Positions 1 to 13,380 of a stretch of DNA of 64,000 nucleotides are shown here, piece by piece. The stretch's first letter is position 1, and the number at the start of each line of letters is the position of its first letter. Under the pieces are notes generated by a model. It ran no database searches. It saw only the letters and a program-made list of their open reading frames with translations, and was not told the origin of the DNA. The stretch is taken from assembly GCA_030704615.1 (NCBI GenBank), contig CM060732.1:50633053-50697052 (forward strand), written 5' to 3'. A program made the translations under genes and the position numbers. The stretch comes from Takakia lepidozioides (Eukaryota; Streptophyta; Takakiopsida; Takakiales; Takakiaceae).

Positions 1-8
1 GGCCCGAT

Positions 9-1269
9 ATGACAAGGTTACCTCTGGCTTGCTGCAAGCTGTACATATCTGACGGTCGCAATCGGAGAGTCTTGCAAGCGATCGAAGCTGCTGCTGATTC
101 CCACCCTGAAGCCCCTCTCCTCCACGTATTCGAGGACCATGAGTACAACAGAGTGGGCTACACACTTGCAGGGTATCTCTCATCTGAGTACCTGGTTGTG
201 GATCCAAACAAATCAAAGTCAATTCTCAATGATTTTAATCCACTTCCCCACAAGGAAGAAAGGACGCAGGAAATGTACACTACTGCGTGCTCTCTTTCTG
301 AATCGCCTCCCATTCAGAGAGCAGTGATAGAGGTGGTGGAAGCAGCTTTGCGAAACATTGATTTGGGTGAACATTGTGGGAGCCATCCTCGGCTTGGAGC
401 AGTAGATCATATCTGTATTCATCCGCTTGGGACAGCCACGTTAGAGGAGGTAGCTTCTCTGGCACAGTCGCTTGCTGCAGAGATCGGTTCCACCCTACAA
501 GGTTTTCCCTGCACTGCTCTGTCCCTAGTCTCTTTGCGAATATCAATTTCAAAATCATACGCATTTGCCGAAAGCTGTCATCAGAAAGGTGATAGGGAAT
601 CACATGCTCTGTTCCTGATTCGAAAAGCAAATGCAGGTGTCTAGATCTAGAGGAGAACATCTTATGAGTGTTGTTAACACTTACGATGTCCATCAGCAAA
701 GTTTGCATCAGTTCTACCAGTAGATGAAGCAATGTTAATTGCTCTCGTGTGCAGTCCCATCGTTCCTGTATGGAGCAGCGCACCACGCAGGAAGGCCTCT
801 GGATGCCATTCGTCGTTCTCTGGGATACTTCGAGCCCAATATGCGAGGTCAATGGACAGGCTCCACCACCTTTCCAACTGACATGTTACCAGATTTTGGT
901 CCTTCAACAGCGACGACCAAGAGTGGGGTAGTAGTGGTAGGGGCATGCCCTTGGGTCATGAAATACAATGTGCCCCTTGAGTCGAAAGACTTGGCAGCAG
1001 GCCGCCGAATCGCTCGCAGGGTGAGTGCCAGAGGCGGTGGCCTTCGACAAGTCCAAGCTATGGCATTGCCGCATGGGGAGATGTGCGTTGAAATTGCTTG
1101 CAATCTTCTGGATACTGAAGTTGTAGGGCCCCAAATGGTGCAGACGCGAGTGACTAGATTGGCTGAAAGCGAAGGGATTACAGCAAAGGAGGGATACTTG
1201 ACTGGGTACTCCGACAAGGAGGTGCTTCAGCTAGCCTTGGAGAAAATATTCTCTCAGACACGAGCTTGA
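9..1269 (+). CDS. Formiminotransferase-domain protein (folate-dependent), two exons
   Basis: Predicted exons are 9-501 and 755-1269, joined in phase (G|TC gives Val), for 335 residues. It matches plant glutamate formiminotransferase-like proteins end to end. The N-terminal folate-binding half carries LACCKLYISDGRN and the active-site segment CGSHPRLGAVDHICIHPL. The second half carries LYGAA, SLGYFEPN, VVVVGACPWVMKYNVPL and RGGGLRQVQAMALPHGE. Members move a formimino or formyl group onto tetrahydrofolate. No cyclodeaminase domain follows, as is usual for plant members. The intron is CAAG|GTTTTC to GTGTGCAG. The ATG at 9 fits the usual plant start a few residues before the ACCK motif, but only eight bases lie upstream, so an earlier exon cannot be excluded. 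Family identity is secure; the substrate is inferred. Confidence 0.88.
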
Positions 1270-4200
1270 TGAGGATCATACCAAGGCCTTGCATTGTGAA
1301 TCATGCAATCTTTATTATCTTTGAGGCCACCAAGTGCACTTGCTTCCTCAGTAGGATCTCTAGCATACGCAATGGTAATCCACACTACACAGACAACGTC
1401 ACTGTTGGGAAGCAGTGCTTGTGGTAAGATCTCCTACCTTGGTATCTCCCTTGCAGATTCTTAATTGTAGTATATGCAGTATGTACAGCAAAATGGTTGA
1501 AAGATTCATCCTGATCACCCTGCATTCCGCGCCAGAAAAGATTCATGGCTGCACTGGTTGACGATGGTGGTGCAGCAAGAGAGCATGTAATTCGAGCCCA
1601 TGAGATGTATCCAGTGTTTCCCACATGTCGTCTTATGATTTTCACCCAACAGAAGGCAAGAAACCAAGAGTGAGCTTGGCAAATAGGCAACTGGAATGCA
1701 AGCACCTGTATAGGCATCACTGGATATATCCTCATCTAACAGGAATCCAGTGTTCCGGGAGAATTGGACAAACAGTAACCTGTGATCTGTAAGGCCTCCT
1801 CAACAAGGCCAGCAAGCCCTGCAATTACAGTGTGATTTGTTAGGAAATGACCAAACATTCTTATATTGATTGATCATTGGATAAGGACACATTGATGTAT
1901 ACTCCATGGATGAGGTTCGACAGTGTCCAATGAATACTTCTTAACCTAGTGAAGAATCCGATGTTCCCTGGTCTAAAGCAAACTGCTAGCATCTGTTGTA
2001 TCTGCATTTAATTTTTGAACTAACTAATTCAAACTGAGGGCCAGATGCTCTGGTCAGAGATCTAGTCTGAAATGCACAGGAGGGAACATATCTTTGGAGC
2101 TGGTTTTCAACATTTCTATTCTGGGAAGAAAAGGAGAACTGATCCATTGCATCTTCTGCGACAGTCTAACAGTGTCCCTGAGTGTGGTCCAAACTCGGCC
2201 TGCAGGCAGGGAAGAAGGCGGCTTCTTCAATTTGATCTAGTTAACATTGACACTTGTCATGTATTCAAGCCAAATAACAATGAGTGAAACTGCTCCAAAG
2301 AACAGACACTGACTCTTCTCAAAAAATTCGTACAAAGTAATCAGGTAAAGAGGCCCAAGTCCCAACTAGCCCTAGAGCATACTAAACCTTCAGAAGATAG
2401 TTTTCCGTATTACACACAGAGGAACGGAGACAGTTCCATATACAGCTGCAAAACTACACAAACACAAACACAATTAAGTTCCTCCTATTCTTAAGACTTT
2501 GGATACAGATAGGTAGGAAGGTTTGAAATTCTTTGAGTGGTCCCTCTCAGCATAGCACACATTTGCAACAGCCGCAGCTGCCAGTTCTGCTGCCTTCACT
2601 TCCTCCTGGTTGCAACAGCACAAACCATCCAGCCACTGACACAAGGCTGTCTCACGCTCTCAGATCACTGACATCCAATAAAGGCACGCCAACATGCAAT
2701 TGAGCCCAGCCCTCCTTGCAGTCTGCAGTCCCTAACCACTAGGCTCTCTGTTGGAAACAGCAGTCCATACTACAATCCTTTATCGCATAACAACATCAAC
2801 AAGACATTACATTACACACAAAGAATGTACTCAGGCTGTTCCCTGCAAACGTTGGCTTGCCATAGCCTTACTGCCATTGACCCTGCAGAACTAACCCTCC
2901 CAGTGCCTTTTGTGCAGTTTTTGTGCGGTTTGCACCCACTAGGGTTTAGCTTATCCCTGCAGGTATAAACTGTTTTCCCGCATTTGTCATTAAGGTGCTC
3001 GCAGAGGCACTTTGTCCACACGCATTACACAGAGAGAGAGAGAGAGGGAGAGAGATGTACTGATTGAATACAACATACAGTACCCTTTGACAATAGAACT
3101 GATCCACGTCCCTGCAGAAGGGGTCTGGAAAAGGGAGGAGGTAAACAAGAGGAGAATGAGAGAAAGAGATGGACTGTACAACATCCAAATGAAGCCAAAG
3201 AGTGTACTGAACAAGATAGCTCTGCAACTGTGGTACCCCTACAGACAGAGAGTGATATTAGCAGTGACAGCCCACTAATACCAAACAAGATTTAGAATGC
3301 TGTGTCATGATATCATCTGAGACTTTCAAAATTAACAGGGAAGTATTACCTGCTTGGCTAGCTGTATGGCCTCCACCTCATCTGTCAAAGGAGTGGGCAC
3401 ATTGGCTGCATGCCAATCCCACATATCAGAGTTTGCGGACATGAACCAAAAATGTTCCACGTCATTATGTCAGCTGCAACTGTATAAGGAGCTCGGCCGC
3501 CTCTCAGGCACAAGGGTCTGCTTCCTCCAGCAAAACATCCAAGACCTTGGAGTGTTCCCCTGCCATTGCAGCCTCATGCCTCTGGGCTTGGTCATGTCCT
3601 CCTACTTGCTTGATAGAATCAGACCGACCTGGCCTATTCTAGGCTCGATCCTGCTACTACAAGTGAAAGCGGAGGTGGAGTTCCAATTGAAAGACATTGA
3701 CGACTCCATCCGGCACTTCTCAAGACCAAAAGTGTACATACGGTACTCAGATTTGGGGAGCCCTGTCAAGGATGGTCCTAGACTTAGTGGCACCCAACTA
3801 TTCAAGAGGAGAAGCTCTTCCGTGAACACACGAAAAGCAGTGTGCATCACTATACACCAGGTCAAAGCTTAATCCAAGGTAGAAATTGAGAATCACTTTG
3901 AAGAGCCACCCATTGTGAACAAAGCAGAAAATGGAGAAGGGCCAAAGACGCGCATGGGAGCAAAGACAGAGAACGGTGCCTGGCTTGTCAAAGAACAGGG
4001 GACCACCTGAATTTCAAAAAGGGTGACTGCAAAAAAGCAAATGAATATCAAGTGCAGTTTAAGATGTGCAACCAAGTCTCCATCATTGGAACAAAGCCTG
4101 TTGTTGGAAATACATGTGATCCCTCTTACTGCAGCTACAATCAATTTTGGCTCTCTTTACAGAAGTTACCTACATCAGAAGGAAACCTCTGGCTTCTGGA

Positions 4201-4517
4201 TAGTTATGCTTGAAGAGATTGCATTGAAAGAGTTGTGTTTGGTTGAACAGCGAACCTCTCCAAGAGTCTTAGTGTTTTCCATGATTGATCAAAACCGGTT
4301 AATGAAACTAAAATCACAACAGAGTTCAGTTACCCACTGCACATGACATGAACAGGGGCCATTGCTTGCAGGGTCAACAGATCTAATGCTGGTATAACAA
4401 ATCTCTGCACACTATCTCCTGTCTTGTTTGGCTCCTACAGCTTATCTCTAGTTTGAAGGTGGCTCATTCTCAAATCACGAGAGCAAGGAACAGAAGTTGA
4501 CCTTCAAAGAAACAAGG
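1270..4517. other. Intergenic stretch, no gene recognised
   Basis: This follows the formiminotransferase stop and leads up to the NKAP stop codon. No recognised protein is encoded. On the minus strand near 3350-3395 and 3510-3590 there are short coding-like stretches (one reads DEVEAIQLAKQ just before a GTAATA donor). They carry stops between them and I could not assemble a gene. The open frame at 3354-3872 (+) is most likely a shadow of these. A short AG microsatellite lies near 3.03 kb. Confidence 0.4.
3031..3055. repeat. (AG)n microsatellite
   Basis: An almost pure AG dinucleotide run of about 25 bases with one GG interruption. Confidence 0.9.
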
Positions 4518-6833
<2,316 letters not shown>

Positions 6834-7085
6834 CCCCTTTACATTAAAAACGATCCCTATTCGCGTGTTTCTCTTATTCTAGCTACGACCAAAGGTCGAG
6901 AGCTAGATTAGCATAGAGCAGATATAGGGTGTCATAGTGCCACATCATCGTCACAGCAGCCCCCTTACATTAAAAACGATCCCTATTCGCCTGTTTCTCT
7001 TATTCTAGCAACAACCAAAGATCAAGAGCTAGATTAGCATAGAGCAGATATAGGGTGCCATAGTGCCACGTCATCGTCGTCACGC
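6834..7085. repeat. 126-bp direct tandem duplication
   Basis: The block beginning CCCTTTACATTAAAAACGAT at about 6834 repeats at about 6960 with a 126-bp offset. Both copies continue through TTATTCTAGC, AGAGCTAGATTAGCATAG and CATAGTGCCAC with only scattered mismatches. No coding capacity is visible. Confidence 0.85.
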
Positions 7086-7412
7086 CACATCATCGTCGTC
7101 ATTTCTGTGTGTCGGTTGTAACGGAAGTTCGCAGAGACGGCGACTTTCAAAGACTCGAGTGAAACTCTTATTATACTGGTTGAGCTCCTTGGCTTTGCTT
7201 TGTAGATGCGAATGGACTGAATCATGATACCACATGTTAGAGGGTGAGTGTATGTGATGGCAAACTGTGTCACAATGATTAGCATCACATAGTCACTGCG
7301 CACTTACCCGCAGGCGTAAAAACCTGGATATCCTTAAATACAGAGCTCAGTCTATCTGTTACTAGGGAAGGAGGAAGAGAGTCTCATAAGGTTGAATGAT
7401 GGAAGCTTATAG

Positions 7413-7680
7413 GTGGAAGTGAGAGAAAAATTGTCCAAGTTACTTACGGAGATCATTGAGGGAAAGACCATTGCAGGAGTGCTACGCCGTGCTGTTGAAC
7501 TCACATTGGAGGGTAACAGTCAGCTGGTGGAGAAGTTAAATGGCTACTTCAGTCTGGGGAAGGAAGAATGAGCGGTGCGTGCAGATGAGTGGGGTCTTTC
7601 GTCAGATGCTCTCCTCCACTATAAATATGCAGAATTTTCGCTGGAGGCATTTCCTCCACATGACATGTGGAATTCAGCAG
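7413..7680 (+). pseudogene. Orphan coding exon with one in-frame stop, protein unrecognised
   Basis: Reading from an AG acceptor (CTTATAG|GTGGAAG) to a good donor (TTCAGCAG|GTAATT), one frame is open for 268 bases except for a single TGA near 7570. It reads like conserved protein: KLLTEIIEGKTIAGVLRRAV, LTLEGNSQLVEKLNGYFSLG, then DEWGLSSDALLHYKYAEFSL and AFPPHDMWNSA. The frame continues unchanged through the TGA, which could come from a CGA codon by a C-to-T change. I do not recognise the protein and found no partner exons nearby. It looks like a gene fragment left behind by duplication or transposition. Confidence 0.5.
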
Positions 7681-8208
7681 GTAATTTTCGATCCTGGGCC
7701 TGGCTCTCTTCTCTCTCGCTCGTCAATAGCGGGCATACAGCGACGTTGTTGGAATGCAGTCGTCATTCTAACTCAATTAACCTAAAACTGAGGAACTTTC
7801 TAGGATTGGAAGAGGACCTTACTCTCCCTGTGTTTAAGCTGTAGGGTGCAATCGGTCATCAACTTGTTGCTATAATAAGGAGCTTTCTGGAAAATCTCAA
7901 TCAAAAGTCGATCTTCAAAAGCATAGGCAGCAATTAGCTTGCTTATATTGAAGAATTGATTCTGCAACGAATTAAATTCTAGGGTGCATGTTGACATGAA
8001 GTTCTAAAAGATTATGCAGAGAAAAGCTGGGAGGGCTCAACTAGGTCCCATTCTTGACACAGTAGTGGTGGCCCCCTCTCCACTCCCTCCCCTCCCCTTC
8101 CTCCCCCATCTGCTGTGCCTAAGATGTGTCTATGGCTTCAAGTAACATGAAGTTCATCATCATTTCTCTTCTGCTCGTCAAATTGGGTACGTTGTGTATC
8201 TTATAAGC
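7681..8208. other. Spacer, nothing recognised
   Basis: No coding, RNA or repeat feature was recognised between the orphan exon and the start of PPR homology. Confidence 0.3.
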
Positions 8209-9712
8209 ATGTCCATACTGACATTAAGAATGCTGGAATTGTGCCAGGTATCGTCCTAGAGAATACCCTGGTGGACATGTATGCCAAATGCGGGAGTATT
8301 GATGATGCGAATCAAGTATTCAACCATATGACTCAACGAAATGTGGTCTCATGGAGTGCCATGATTGCAGGATATGCCCAGAATGGCTGTGGTAGGGAGG
8401 CTTTGGCGACCTATGAGCAATGATACAGGAAAAGGTGACACCGAACCATGTTACTTTCATTTGCGTTCTTGGTGCTTGTGCCAGCCTGGCAGTGCTGGAG
8501 AAGGGCAAAGGGTCCATGCTGATATCACGAAATCCGAAATTGTGCCAGATACCATACTCGAACCTGCCCTCATCGACATGTATTGTAATGTGGCAGCCTA
8601 TATGATGCAAACAGAGTGTTTGAAACAATGGCTACACGAAATGTGGTGTCATGGAGTGCAATTGCAGGATATGCCCAGCATGGGGTTTGAAAGGAGGCTC
8701 TGGAGACCTATGAGAAAATGGTACAAGAAGTGGTGACACCGGACCTGGTCACATTCATCTGCATTGTCAATGCCTGTGCAAGCCTGGCAGCCCTAGAGAA
8801 GGGCAAAGTTGTCCATGCTGACATCACGAAAGCCAAAATTGTGACAGATATTGTTATGGATACTGCTCTGGTTGACATGTATGCCAAATGCGGCGACATA
8901 CATGATGCCCGTCATGTGTTTGACAATATGGCTCAACGCAGTGGGGTCTCATGGAACACAATGATCACAGGGTATGCCCAGAATGGGTGTGGTAGGGAGA
9001 CTTTGGAGACCTATGAGCAGATGATTCAGCAAGGGGTGACCCCTGACAAGGTCATATTTGTCTGTGTTGCCAATGTTTGTGCCAGCCTCGCAGCCTGGGA
9101 GATGGGCAACCTCCATGCTGACATTCAAAAGGCTGGAATTGTGCCAGATACCATACTAGATACTGCCTTGCTTGACATGTATGTCAAATGCGGGAACATT
9201 GAGGAAGCCCATTGACAAGATAGCCCAACGCAGTGTGGTCTCATGGAACGCGATGATCTCAGGATATGCTCAGCATGGGTGTGGTAGAGAGGCTTTTGAG
9301 ATCTATGAGCAAATGATACAAGAAAGTGTGACACCCAATCAGTTTGTGTTCTGAAGGCTTGCGCCAGCCTCGCAGCCCTAGAGAAGGGCAAAGAGGTCCA
9401 TGCTGACATCATGAAAGCCGGAATAGAGCCAGATATCATTATGCCCTGGTGGATGCCAAATGCTGGAGCAAAACTGATGCACGTCGAGTGTTTGACAACA
9501 TGGGTCACAGAAGTGCGATCTCATGGAATGCCATGATTGCTGGATATGTCCAGCATGGATGTGGTAGGGAGGCTTTGGAGACTTACGAGCAAATGATACA
9601 GGAAGGAGTGAAACCTAACCAGGTCACATTCATTTGCGTTGTCCCACGCTTGTGCCAGCCTGGCAGCCCTGGAGAAGGGCAGACTGGTGCACGCTGACAT
9701 CCTGAAAGGTGG
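8209..9712 (+). pseudogene. Decayed PLS-class pentatricopeptide-repeat (PPR) gene
   Basis: About five tandem units of roughly 300 bp. The phrase encoding VDMY(A/V)KCG recurs near 8273, 8575, 8874 and 9174, with a shortened copy near 9450. Each unit reads like plant PLS-type PPR sequence: ACASLAALEKGK, VHADI-KAGIVPDT, LVDMYAKCG, RHVFDNMAQRS, VVSWNAMIAGYAQ and GCGREALETYEQM. Such proteins bind organellar RNA. The gene is broken: one base is missing near 8421 (a premature TGA after TYEQ), a block is missing in the second unit, VFD residues are deleted around 9210 and the frame shifts again near 9355 and 9650. No initiator or transit peptide was found. A separate E-motif fragment at 11.03 kb may be its 3' end. 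Confidence 0.85.
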
Positions 9713-10654
9713 ATTGTGCAAGATAGCATTCTCGAAAAGGCTGAGGACTTCACCACTTTTGGTCTCATATACCTTTCTAGTGTGCACAAAAGCCAAGCTC
9801 TTTCCATTGGATCGCATTGGAAAGATTCTGCACAGTCGATCAGATCAGCAAAATTGTCAACTAGTCTCTCCCACTTGGTAATCCCATGGCCCTCACTACA
9901 CTTACTATGGACTACCACAGAACTCATCCCTACTGTTCACTCCCGGATTTCATGTACGAACAAATATGTATTGTATACATCCAAACCTCCTTAAAATGTT
10001 TGCGTATTGTAGAGCCCACTGAAGTAATTAATAAATAAGCGAGACCGCCATTGGCTCCTCTCTATTTCTGACCATTCCCCATCTAAGTCCACCGAGAGCT
10101 CTATGGGTGCAGGGTCCAGGTAATATAAAGTGTGAGAGCAACAAGTTGGTGCAGAGTGAGCTCATAGGTCGGGCGGGGTACAGGTAGGAAGGGTGGTAGG
10201 GGGGACCCAGAGATGGGCAAGAAAGCGCGTGCAGCAGCTATCAAAGTCTGTGTGGAGGCAACGCGAGTCTAGTGCAGATGAACCTTCAGAATTAAATCTT
10301 AAACTCGATAGTCAAGGTTTTCTTTCGTGGTAGCGGCTGGGGAAGTCTGTACTCAGTCTGTACTCAAACATGGAGGTTTTAGTAATATGTAGAGATTACG
10401 TACCGGTTTCTGAACGCAGCACTGAACCAGGTAGAGTCAATTGCAAGTTGAGCGGTCGTGCTGGTCGATGGAATCAGCTTTGGCTTGCCACCAGAAGTTC
10501 CTGAGCTGCAGCCAGCCGCCAACCAAATAATCCGACATATAACTTAGCTGCTGGCCAGTAAAATTTGATAATTTAGTACATGCAGCATTTGTACTACGAA
10601 GAAGGATAATGTTTTGGGCAACTCGATCCAACCTGAGATTGAACCTGATGATAG
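9713..10654. other. Spacer between the PPR remnant and the GH3 fragment
   Basis: No gene recognised. The minus-strand frame from the GH3 fragment stays open through 10437-10654, but that part shows no resemblance to GH3 proteins and may be intron read-through or unrelated sequence. Confidence 0.3.
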
Positions 10655-10960
10655 GATCCGCACAAAGAATGGGCAACATATCACCATCAGCAACTCGCTG
10701 GATATCCTGCTCGATGTCCGCATGTGTTACGAGGGGCACGCACTCTTTGAACCAGTCAGTAGACATTGAGTCTGTCTGGCCCTTGCGCTTGAACCGTCCC
10801 AAGTACTCTGTGTGGGCATTGTGCCGCAGAATGGTTTGAAGCACACTTTCTTGCACCTCCCGGCAGGCATGTTGAGTCATCGAGTTGAACTCGAAGATGA
10901 GTTTCTCATAATTGGAGCAGGTGGTGGTACTAGAAACTGAGCTGGCCCAGTCAATAAGCT
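10655..10960 (-). pseudogene. GH3-family acyl-acid-amido synthetase, N-terminal fragment
   Basis: On the minus strand the frame reads EFNSMTQHACREVQESVL, TILRHNAHTEYLGRF, FKECVPLVTHADIEQDIQRV and ADGDMLPILCADPI. This is the start of GH3 proteins (auxin or jasmonate amido synthetases), up to the point where the canonical sequence continues with the ATP-binding SSGTS motif. That motif is missing, and what follows in frame is unrelated. About 90 of some 600 residues remain. It lies between two PPR fragments in the opposite orientation, which suggests insertion of a captured or duplicated piece. It could also be a first exon whose partners are lost. Confidence 0.6.
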
Positions 10961-11025
10961 ACCCGTCTGCATGATTACTCCACTTTTTCTTCCTAGGTAG
11001 ACTTTCTGATCAGAGATTCCTCACA

Positions 11026-11199
11026 GTGCACTTGCTTGGTGCCTGCAGAATTCATGTCAATGTGGAGGTGGCAGAACGTGCGGCAAAATGCATTCTCAAG
11101 TGGGATCGACAGGGTGCTGCAACTTATGTGCTGCTGTCCAACGTCTATGCTGCAGCTGGCAGATGGGATGATACTGCAAAGGTGAGAAAAATGATGCAT
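11026..11199 (+). pseudogene. PPR E-motif fragment
   Basis: One frame reads LLGACRIHVNVEVAERAAK, TYVLLSNVYAAAGRWDD and AKVRKMM, the E motif that follows the repeats in E- and DYW-subclass PPR proteins. No PPR repeat immediately precedes it and no DYW domain follows. It may be the 3' end of the broken PPR gene at 8.2-9.7 kb, separated by the segment holding the GH3 fragment. Confidence 0.75.
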
Positions 11200-12296
11200 G
11201 ATCATGATCATTCATGGTGTCAGATTCCTTGGCAGAGAAGAAGCCATGGTGTCTTGCTGTGCTTCCCTTTTCAGCTGTGTTCTTGATGTTTCTGAAGAGG
11301 GTCACTCCCTGGTGAGAATACCCTGGACAATGTATCAGAAAATGGATATTGTGTTTAGGCTGCTGGCATAGTAATACAACAAGAGAGAAAGAAACAAAGG
11401 ACTCTAGAAAAAATGAGATTGAGAGCAATCAAACAATTAGGCCTGAATTACCTCACAAAGACAATGGCTCGTGCTTTGCCAGAGAGAGGAGCCCAAGTAC
11501 CAATGTAGACAGCATGACCACCCAGACCACAAAGCTTGTGTGGAATATGCACATAATGCCAGCTGCATTCTGCCAACCAAATACACCACATAAATGCAAA
11601 GGCCCCAGAATGTTTAAAGACATTATTTTTCTAAGCTCTTAAACATTTGATGTACACAAATGAAACAACTAAACAGGCTCCAAGAGATTGCAAATTAGAG
11701 TGATTGAAAAGGAACTTGGAAAAAATCAAGGAGCACCCAAGCTGTGTCTTGTCAATTCACCGCATGACCTTATATGCGACAAAGTTTATTTTCCAGCTCA
11801 AAATAACCACCTTCTTTAACATTCAACCTGGGCCTGCATGCACTCAATCTGTAAGAATGTATATGGGAGAAGTAGGTAGTCTAGCAAACCAGGATAACCA
11901 CCTTAGAGATGCTGGTAGAGTATCTTTTGAGTAGTTGTACATGAGAATTCAATATTGCTTAACCATTTAAGTTGTCCCTTAATTGAAACATAGAGTAAAG
12001 CTCTATGGCCCAAGATTCAAGACCAGTGGCTACTACCACATACAACCAAGTGCCCATATTGGACCAGAATGTTTTGTAATATTCAGACTGAATCTCAGAA
12101 ACTTCCTTTGGACATATACCGGCCCCAAGGATGGCATCCTATTCTGCACAGCTCCAGTGAAAATGATAGACAGATGGTATTGAAAAGCGGTCCCAATATT
12201 TTATTGCAAGCGTGTGAGCTGACGGGTACGGCCCGTGAGGTACAGCCGGGAAACCCTCGATCTGGCAGCCTCGTCGGCGAGTTGGACGCCCCATGT
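11200..12296. other. Intergenic, nothing recognised
   Basis: AT-richer unique-looking sequence. I see no supported gene or repeat. Confidence 0.3.
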
Positions 12297-13380
12297 TAAA
12301 TCATCCCCACCCCCTCCGACCCCCTTCGCCCGCTGCTCCCAGCGGCCCCCTGACCACCCCCCCCCCCGCGCCCGCCGCCCGGGACCCCTGACCCCCCGCC
12401 CACCGCTGGCCGCGCGGCGCCCCAAGCACCCCCCGATCTCCAGCCACGTGGCGGCCCCCTCACTGGGTTGATCCCCCTTCCAGTGCTTGAGTGATCCCCC
12501 ACCCCCATCTCCAGCCACGTGGTGCTACCCCGAACCGTCGATCCCTCCCCATCCATCCAACCTCAATTGAATGGATGACGCCCGGATGAAGGTCCCACGA
12601 CGCGCCCATCGCCACGTGGCGCTCCCGCCGCCGTCGATCCCCTCCTCCCATCCACGGCGCGCTCCCCGAACCTCAAAACAATGGATGTTCTGGGTCATCC
12701 GCCCCTCATCCCCCCGCCATCCTCCCGCGCAGTGGATGGACGACGGCCGGATGAAGGCCCCATGGCACGCCCACCGCCACGTGGCGCTCCCCCCACCGTC
12801 GATCCCCTCATCACATCGGAGGCGCGATCCCCCGGGCCATCGCCGGTCCCCCCCCCCCCCCTCCTCATTTGATCCCCCGTCCAATTTGGTCACTGGTCCC
12901 CCTCCAGCCATCGGCCGCCACGTGGTGCTCCCCTGAACCGAGGATCCCCTGCGCATCCATCCAACCTCAAAACTGGGTCATCCGCGGTCCCCCGGCATTC
13001 GATCCCGTCCTCCCATCCAGGTGGCGATCCCCCGGGCCGCTCCCCCCGCCTCAGTTGATGCCCCGTCCAAACCTGGAATTGATCCCCCTCTCTTCTTCTA
13101 CCACCACGTGGCGGTCTCCGTAGCCGTCGATCCCCTCGTCCCATCCAAGACCCGATCCCCCGAGCCACCGCTCCCCCCGCCTCTGGTTTATCCCCCGCCG
13201 CCGCCATGCCACGTGTCTTCCCACCCTTGACCCCCCGCGCGTCAACGGCGGAACAGGTGATCGTTCCCCCCCCATGGCGGTCCCCTCTCCGTTGATCCCC
13301 AGACCACCTGGACTGATCCCCCATCCTTCCGCCCCCCCCCCCCCCCCCCCCGGAGCGATCCCCCTTCCACGTGTCAAATG
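12297..13380. repeat. C-rich degenerate repeat array with CACGTG palindromes
   Basis: This kilobase is strongly C-rich on the plus strand and built from recurring phrases: GATCCCC, CCATCCA, CGTCGATCCCCTC and GCCACGTGG. The G-box-like core CACGTG occurs near 12444, 12514, 12612, 12775, 12918, 13105, 13206 and 13366, usually as CCACGTGGCG or CCACGTGGTG followed by CTCCCC. Spacing is irregular (about 70-190 bp), so it is not a simple satellite. The long open frames here on both strands are composition artefacts. Related G-rich tracts at 14.4-15.6 and 24.96-25.3 kb suggest it belongs to a larger element. Confidence 0.7.

Noticed and set aside
3031-3055. AG microsatellite as a GAGA-type promoter element
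   Set aside because: No gene start lies near it on either strand.
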